NCBI GenBank assembly: GCA_963585895.1
Contig: CAUZXS010005791.1
Coordinates: 1 to 64,000 of the forward strand
Direction: 5' to 3'
DNA length: 64,000 nucleotides
Source: Sepioteuthis lessoniana
Lineage: Eukaryota; Mollusca; Cephalopoda; Myopsida; Loliginidae
Program-made: the position numbers and the translations under genes
Notes under the pieces: model-generated
The model's input: the letters and a program-made list of their open reading frames with translations, nothing else
What the model was told of the DNA's origin: nothing
Databases searched by the model: none
Shown: one piece after another, positions 57,891-64,000 of the stretch
Layout of the letters: each line of letters starts with the position of its first letter
Position numbering within the stretch: position 1 is the first letter of the stretch

Positions 57891-58480
57891 AGTTTCTTTG
57901 TTTTTCAATGGTTTATCCCATTAAAGAATGAAACCATGTAAGTAACCAATAAAACTCTTGGGAAAGGGTATGAGCCCCCTTATTACCCTAGCTGTGTGTT
58001 AAATAGTACCACTACTATACCGGCCTATTGGCATAATAGTTAGAATGTTTGCTGATGGCCCTGGAGACAGGGATTCAATCCCAGGTCAAGTCATAGCAAA
58101 GACTCAAAAAATGGTACTTGATACCCACTTTCTTAACACTCAGCATAAGGTATGGGTCAAGGGTAAAGTGGAGCAACCCAGGAAAAGGAGTAGCGCCCTC
58201 TCTTACATCTCAGTGTTGTAGCTATTGAAAAGGGAGCTTTTGGGTCACTCTTGACTATGGTCGGCCAACTTACTTATTCTTGTTCTTCTACAAGGATGGA
58301 TTTAGCATTAAATTACCCACAAAGATTGATATGCCATTAAACAAAGAGACTAATTAACTAAGCAATAAAACTCTTGGGAAAGGGTATGAGCCCCCTTATC
58401 ACCCCAGCAATGGGTTATATAGTACTCTCTTTCTACTTGGATGGCTTTAGCATTCAATAACCCATGAAGAGTCTTTGTTT
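57890..58480 (+). repeat. SINE family 1 pieces around a complete family 2 SINE
   Basis: 57940-58018 and 58275-58470 are family 1 (CTCTTGGGAAAGGGTATGAG, GGCATTAAATTACCC-like). 58022-58272 is a complete family 2 copy: head GCCTATTGGCATAATAGTTA and GGATTCAATCCCAGGTC, end GACTATGGTCGGCCAACTTA. Confidence 0.8.
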
Positions 58481-58585
58481 AGCCCTCTTATTAAAGAATT
58501 ACTTAACTGCGTTGATTTTTATCACACTGCTTATTTTCTTTGTTTATCAAATTGTAAAAACTTTAACTACTTCTCTCTTTTGCAG

Positions 58586-58725
58586 GTATGAGATTTTTAT
58601 ACATGTTCATCATGAGTAACAAGTAATTTGAATTTACCAAGGAAATGGAAAAAATCAATTGATCATTAAGTTGTAATCACTTGTTTATTCAAGGTTCTTA
58701 ATTAATAAACAATAATCAAATATTG
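58586..58725 (+). other. AMDHD2: likely AMDHD2 terminal 3'-UTR exon with polyadenylation signal
   Basis: A strong acceptor (TTCTCTCTTTTGCAG) ends at 58585 and AATAAA sits at 58704-58709. With the donor after 56209 this makes a plausible non-coding last exon. The 3' end near 58725 is estimated from the signal. The alternative is read-through from 56198 to a nearer poly(A) site. RNA evidence is needed to choose. Confidence 0.5.
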
Positions 58726-58811
58726 ATTGGCTAAAAGGATATTTCTCAGAATTGCTTTTATGCTTTCTGTATATTTATCATAATTGAGATTATATGTCCA
58801 TCTGAAACTGA

Positions 58812-59375
58812 ATTGCCCTGTCAGTTGGGGCTGTAGAATACACTGACTGCACCTCTGTAGAGGTGTAAGACCCCCGCCCCATGAGTGTCCTGTTATGACA
58901 CTGAACAATCTGATGGTGAGGTTCCAGTAATGCTGGGGCTTTGGGGAATTTGGAGCACTCCTTCATTGCCATTGGTCCCAGGTCCACTCTGGCCCGGTGT
59001 GGTTGTACCTGATATGGGTTAAATAGAATTAACAGCATACTTATGCTAAATTGAACTGGTTGACTCAACTGAATAGGTTGAAATAGAAATGTTTTTGACA
59101 ATTAAACCATACTTACATTTAAACTGCGTACTTATGCTAAACTGAATTATTTGAAATGGAACTGTTTTTTGACATTGAAACTGTACTTACGCTAAACTGA
59201 TTTGTTTAATATAGAACTGTTTTGATATTTAACTGTAGAACTGCTTGACTAAACAGAATAGCTTTGAATAAAAATGTTTTTCTCATTTAAATTGCATACT
59301 TATGATAAACTGAATTGTTTTCATAAAAATGGATTTGACATTAAATAACCTACAAAGGTTGATATGCAATAAAAC
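58812..59375 (+). repeat. composite repeat: head, minisatellite, tail
   Basis: Head GCCCTGTCAGTTGGGGCTGT..CCTGATATGGGTTAAATAGA, then TTATGCTAAACTGAATTATT units, then ATGGATTTGACATTAAATAA..GGTTGATATGCAATAAAACC. It starts ~90 bp after the putative poly(A) site of AMDHD2. Confidence 0.8.
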
Positions 59376-59995
59376 CCTACCAATCAAACTGAAACTATGT
59401 CACCATCATCATCACAATTCCTTGAAGTGTTGACATAACATTTTCCATGATTTTATTTATATAAATTTAAGAAAATTGTATCATTTTACCAAGACGGTTG
59501 GCCTTATCTGCATACTAATAATATGCAGTTATACACACACACACACACATGCACATGCTGAGTTAAACAGGTTTGAATTCAGAGTTTTTCTTTTCTTAGA
59601 CCAGTTGCCATGCCAAGGTTAAAGAGCCTAGTCTATCTTACTATTTACCCATTGCTGAAAGAAAAATGATTGGATTCCAGTCCTTTTCCAAGGGTATTAG
59701 GAGTATGTAAAATGCAAAACTGTCTTATGAACTTGGGTAACCGTGCCCATTTCCTATGGCCATAACCATTGCACCACAAACCTATATATATGTGTATGTG
59801 TATGTGTGTATGTTTATATATGTATGTATAATGAGAATAAAAGCTTAAAAAGAGAAAAAAAATGACTGGCCAGCTAACTGGTTTCAATCCTCACTCAACT
59901 GAGCTAAATTGAGGATTATATGAGAGCTAGATTAAAGAAAAAATATTTAAAAAACAAAATGATAGGAAATATGTAGGATGAAAAAAAAAAATTTT

Positions 59996-60114
59996 GTATT
60001 GGAGACTATATTGAAATAATATTAAGTAAGTTCTAGCAGACATTCTCTCTGTTTGCCAAAATGTAACAACATGTCTGCCAGGGCTTAATATTATTTCAAT
60101 ATAGTCTCCAATAC
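59996..60114. repeat. hairpin with 31 bp perfect arms
   Basis: 59996-60026 (GTATTGGAGACTATATTGAA..) is the exact reverse complement of 60084-60114. Pairing continues imperfectly inward (TCTAGCAGACAT / ATGTCTGCCAG). The loop is under 60 bp. Probably a foldback or MITE-like element. Confidence 0.9.
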
Positions 60115-60424
60115 AAAAAACTTTTTTCACCACCCTAAATATATCCCATAATTGTTTTTTTTTATTCAGTTGGTTAGTTGGTTAGGTTTTATGGCATATC
60201 AACCTCTTATAGGTTATTTCATGCCAAATCCTGTTTATGCATATATATCAAATATATATGAATTCTAATTTGTAGTTTATTATTTTTAGATAAACCAAAG
60301 CTCATTTGCACACAATAATACTTGGAGCTATTTTAGCTAACACTAGTACTCCTATCTAATCTTAGTAATTTGTTTCCACTGTTAAGTGATTGCGAGAATG
60401 AAAAATACATCAGCCTACATTTTT

Positions 60425-60850
60425 GATAGGAGGTCGATTCTTTTCAGAAAGTTCAATATCTGCTTAGGGTCTATTATTCTAAACAGTTTGTTCATATTGT
60501 CAACATTATAAAACTTTCATCGAATGTTGGTTAGTTTTGTGCATTCGATCAAGATGTGTTTTATAGTGTACTGGTTTCTACATGGACATTTTGTGGGAGG
60601 CTCTTCTTTTAGAATGAAAGAGTGAGTTAATCTAGTATGTCCAATGTGTAGTTGGGCAAGAGTGATTTCTTTTCTTCTGGTATTATTAGGATCCAGCTTC
60701 CTTTCTTTTAAAATGGACTGTACTTTGAAGAGCTTATTGTGAGGATTTTTCTCCCATAATTGTTGCTATTTCTTTGTAATTATTTGTCTGATTTTTGGTT
60801 TGAGGTTAGTATAAGGTATTTTTGATTTTTATCGGGCACTATATTTTTTT
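60425..60850 (-). mobile_element. I/Jockey-type LINE 3' fragment, second lineage
   Basis: The reverse strand reads [20 protein letters not shown] followed by CPCRNQYTIKHILIEC, the C-terminal zinc motif after RNase H. It is related to, but clearly diverged from, the motif at 19688-19909, so it comes from another subfamily. Confidence 0.75.
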
Positions 60851-61654
60851 ATTCAATATTATCCTTGATTTAGCTCTGTTAAATGAGAATCAAAACCAGT
60901 TAGTAAGCCTTTCATTTTTTTTTCTCTTTTTAAGCTTTTATTTTCATTTTGAATAAATCCTTGGGTCTGTTTGTTGGTATTATTTAGTTCTGTACACCGA
61001 AAAGTATCTTTAGATATATTTATGTATATGTACATATATATTGAGAGATGTATGTGTATATATATATATACACAGACACACATATATGTATTAAAAGCAA
61101 AGAAATAACCGCAATCTATAAAGAATTCATGAAAATAGATTAAATGTTCATCCCTAAAAAATTTAAATCAGGGAACTTTGCCCCATAGAAACACGATGAG
61201 AAAGGAATTGCAAAAGAGAGGAAGAAAAGCCAAGAAAAATCCTAGACAAAAAAACTACATGGCTGAGAAATTTACCCCAAAAAGAAAATGAAAAACAAAA
61301 AAACTACAGTGAAAAAGGATGAAAAACTAAAATGGAACCCCCACCAAAAAAAAAAAGAAACTATGCATACATACTACAAGCCGAAACCACAGAACAACAA
61401 CCAAATACATAATTATCACACATAAACAATTACAAAAGAAAAATTAATCCCCCTAAAAACCATCAAACATGTATAAATTGGTTGTCTGCTGAGTCGACCA
61501 AGTATAGAGTTCAATACAATATGGGAACTGATAATTAAAAAGGCTAGATGAAAAAAAAATCTGGATATGAGCACAGGTAAAAAAAATCTTACATAATAGT
61601 AGTAATCCCAGTAAAGTAAGAACATTAAGTTTATAAGACCCAAAAATTCACTCT

Positions 61655-61750
61655 GAATTGTCCACATGGCGTTATGGTTATAGGCGTTGGTTCCCTAAGC
61701 TTCTAAGGAGACAATCATCTGGAGGTTACAGGTTCAATCCTGACTGCAAG
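61655..61750 (+). repeat. tRNA-like SINE head upstream of Penelope-like sequence
   Basis: ACATGGCGTTATGGTTATAG (A-box-like) and GGTTACAGGTTCAATCCTGA (B-box-like) are 45-60 bp apart, as in a tRNA-derived promoter. It differs from SINE families 1 and 2. Confidence 0.5.
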
Positions 61751-61859
61751 CGAGTAACATACTGGAATACTAACACTTGTACCCAGTTATGGCTAACGGA
61801 ATCAGAACAGGCAACCCCAGTGGATTAAATAAAGGATGTAGTTCAAAGTTCCGCGAAGG

Positions 61860-61945
61860 TTCCTGGGTTCGACAAATACCTGAAGGAGGCCTGAGGACAT
61901 ATCAGCCAAAACATTGTGGAAATAACAATAAAGATGAAGACAATA
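61860..61945 (+). ncRNA. hammerhead-like type 2 module, degraded
   Basis: ACCTGAAGGAGGCCTGAGGA..CATATCAGCC then AAAACATTGTGGAAATAACA parallels 13986-14050. The GAAAC box has become AAAAC and the first core CTGAAGG, so no activity is expected. Confidence 0.5.
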
Positions 61946-62134
61946 GTCCAAAAACAAATTGGCCCAAACACCCTAGAATTGGCAGCCACCCAACAAAAAT
62001 AAAAATAAAATGAATCCCTTTACACATAAAAAAATTATATCCACATGTGCTGGAGTTAAATAATACTCAGCACTAGGGATGAAAACAAGATAAGAAACCT
62101 CTTCTTAGACAACATAAATCACCTGAGAAATACA

Positions 62135-62325
62135 TCATCATCATGATGTTGCGCTATCAGTACAGATATTCCTGACCCTCTCTCGCCACCCCACCCTATC
62201 ATTCATTGCTTCCAGCAGGTCCTCAGGGTTACACCCCGTATCTACACAGAGCTCTAGATTTGAGTTAGTCGCCCTGTTTTTGCTTGACCATGTGAAGGGG
62301 TCCATAGAACATCACTTATTTTTTT
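62135..62325 (-). mobile_element. RTE-like LINE 3' end
   Basis: CATCATCATGATGTTGCGCT, GACCCTCTCTCGCCACCCCA, TTCCAGCAGGTCCTCAGGGT and CATGTGAAGGGGTCCATAG match 22795-22985 in the same order and orientation. It interrupts the Penelope-like region. Confidence 0.75.
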
Positions 62326-62439
62326 GACAATACAAACCAAACAAGAAAAAACAGTTAAAAAAACAGAACTAACAATATTAAATCCAAAATTATAAATCTG
62401 TCAACATACAAACTGAATAATAATCAAATTAACTTACTA

Positions 62440-63510
62440 AAACTAGGTCTAAAATTTTGCCCCACTCCAAAAAGCAGTATAGGGGAATTGAAAACAGCCC
62501 TCCAATAATTTGAAAGAAAATTCAGACTAATAGAAAAATTCCACAATAAAAAAAAATAACAATGACTCTCTTGTAAAAAAAATTAACCCAAATTCTTCCC
62601 AGATAAAGATAACAATAGTGAAGTATACACATTCTTTTCATATACACTATGAAATATTAACCTAAAAGAAAAAACTATACGAAACAACCTCTCACATGAA
62701 CAAATACCAACCTTAAAGAATATACAGGAAAACAAATATATAATTATAAAAGAAGCAGACAAGGTAGCCATTTTAAATAAAACATATTACAGAAGAAAAA
62801 TCTGAATACATAGAAATTCCAAACCCTAGTGACCTCAAATTTAGACCGATAGTAGCAGGCCAATCATGTCTCACAAAAAGACTCAGCAAACTAATAAACA
62901 TTTTATTACAAGCCTTTCTAAATAGATAAATAGCTATATTAAAAATGATTTCCACTAATCCTTACTAATAACTCTTTCCAGTTCAATAATTACATCTAGA
63001 TCCTAGGAACAGCTATGGGAACTAAAATGGAACCAACATATGCCACCCTAACCTTTGCATATTTAGAAGAAAAGCTATCCAAAATGATAGGTAGAAAATA
63101 CAACAATAATATAAAAACAGAATTTATTAAATCATGGAAAAGATACTTAGATGATTGTTTCATATTCTGGGAATGTCTATGGGGCAACATTAAGGATTTA
63201 CATAACTTACTTCAAAACCTACACCCTAAAATAAAATAAAATTCATTATGGAACATAGCTTTAAAGAACCACCATTTTTTAGACATCCTCATAAAAAACA
63301 AAATGGCCAAATTATCACAGACATTTACCACAAACCCACAAACATCCAACCATAACTCCATTTCAATAGTCACTACCCTCAAAACTGCATAAAATCCATC
63401 CCTTATGCTCTAGTACATAAGATATGCACAATAGTTGCCAATAAAACCTCAAAAGAATTGCATGTGACTCTCCACCTGATGGGTTACCCAACTGCACTAA
63501 TAAATAGTAA
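62440..63510 (+). mobile_element. Penelope-like element reverse transcriptase, broken
   Basis: Pieces in several frames: an N-terminal stretch near 62455 (FCPTPKSSIGELKTALQ), then 63015-63239 open with GTKMEPTYATLTFAYLEEKL and SWKRYLDDCFIFWE, whose YLDD is the catalytic box in the setting typical of Penelope-like RTs. ITDIYHKPTNIQ and HFNSHYPQNCIKSIPYALV follow. Many stops. Confidence 0.8.
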
Positions 63511-63511
63511 G

Positions 63512-63740
63512 TAAAAGTAAAGTTGGTGACCGTAGTCGAGGGTGACCCGAAGGTTCCCTTTTTGATAGCTTCTACACTAGGGTGTAGAGGAGGGTGCTTT
63601 TCCTTTCCCTGGATTACTCCACTTTACCCTTGATCCGTACCTTATAATGCTGAGTATTAAGCAAGGAGGCAGTAAGTACCATTTTTTGAGTCTTTGGAAT
63701 GGCTTGACCTGGGCCATTGGTGAACACTCTAACCATCATG
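63512..63740 (-). repeat. SINE family 2 inserted in the Penelope-like element
   Basis: AAAGTTGGTGACCGTAGTCG, CTACACTAGGGTGTAGAGGA and CCGTACCTTATAATGCTGAG, reverse orientation; the head is truncated at GGCTTGACCTGGGCC. Confidence 0.8.
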
Positions 63741-64000
63741 TCAAACTTAAAAACAATGACAATCAAAAAATACTAGACACAACAGAAATCATTAAAAGCC
63801 AGAGACAACCCAGAAATTGAAAACACATACTCACCTCATCTACATTTGCAAAACACACAATTCATGGAGTCACAAAATTCAAGAATAAAAGATGTGAAGT
63901 ATGTAATATAATTATAGAAGGAAAATCTTATACCTTCAAATACCCAAAAACGAAATTCATAATAAATGAAAATCTCAGCTGCAAGGAAAAAAAATTAGTC
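63741..64000 (+). mobile_element. Penelope-like element, RT-GIY-YIG linker, runs off window end
   Basis: From 63880 the frame gives KRCEVCNIIIEGKSYTFKYP and KFIINENLSC, the Cys-rich linker that leads into the GIY-YIG endonuclease in Penelope-like elements. The endonuclease itself lies beyond the window. Confidence 0.7.

Noticed and set aside
1..64000. CRISPR array or bacterial operon
   Set aside because: Tandem repeats here lack unique spacers of constant size, and the gene structure is eukaryotic with GT-AG introns.

Overview
This is eukaryotic, metazoan nuclear DNA. It is AT-rich and full of simple repeats (TA, TG and ATCT runs), tRNA-derived SINEs and several classes of transposon. The tRNA-headed SINEs with a 3' tail ending near TTGATATGCCATAAAA, the ATCT tracts and the very large introns suggest a mollusc, most likely an octopod cephalopod. 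That assignment is inference; no species marker was tested. No CRISPR array, operon or bacterial-type gene organisation is present. || The only host gene I can support is AMDHD2 (N-acetylglucosamine-6-phosphate deacetylase) on the + strand. Nine coding exons lie between 20499 and 56198 and join in frame with GT-AG introns into a 417-codon protein (1254 nt including the stop). All expected metal-binding and catalytic residues are present. A 3'-UTR intron and a terminal exon with AATAAA near 58704 are likely. The non-coding 5' exon and promoter were not found. About 1.25 kb of coding sequence is spread over roughly 36 kb because the introns are packed with mobile elements. || Layout. 1-5.5 kb: SINE pieces, a Helitron 3' end, a hairpin-bearing tandem repeat and a possible solo LTR. 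5.8-6.7 kb: the 3' end of a Ty3/gypsy element with its LTR. 6.7-8.5 kb: four copies of a ~140 bp module set between TA/TG microsatellites. 11-14.2 kb: a rearranged mariner, composite repeats and a ~600 bp nested foldback carrying hammerhead-ribozyme-like cores. 14.4-20.1 kb: a nearly full-length but broken I/Jockey-type LINE. 20.5-58.7 kb: AMDHD2, with intronic mariners (three copies), two Tc1 elements, RTE-like LINE fragments, a 5'-inverted LINE copy, solo LTRs, a decayed gypsy element, and a young LTR element at 42463-46040 with 99% identical LTRs, a matching 5 bp target duplication and no gag. A ~490 bp near-perfect palindrome lies at 26.03-26.51 kb. 59-64 kb: composite repeat, a LINE fragment, an RTE fragment and a Penelope-like element running off the window end. 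|| The elements are interconnected. The SINEs and a composite repeat carry the same ~45 bp tail as the I/Jockey LINE, and the composite repeat also shares the LINE's first ~60 bp. This suggests one LINE machinery mobilises several non-autonomous families. Hammerhead-like motifs of three sequence types recur at foldback ends and next to Penelope-like sequence.
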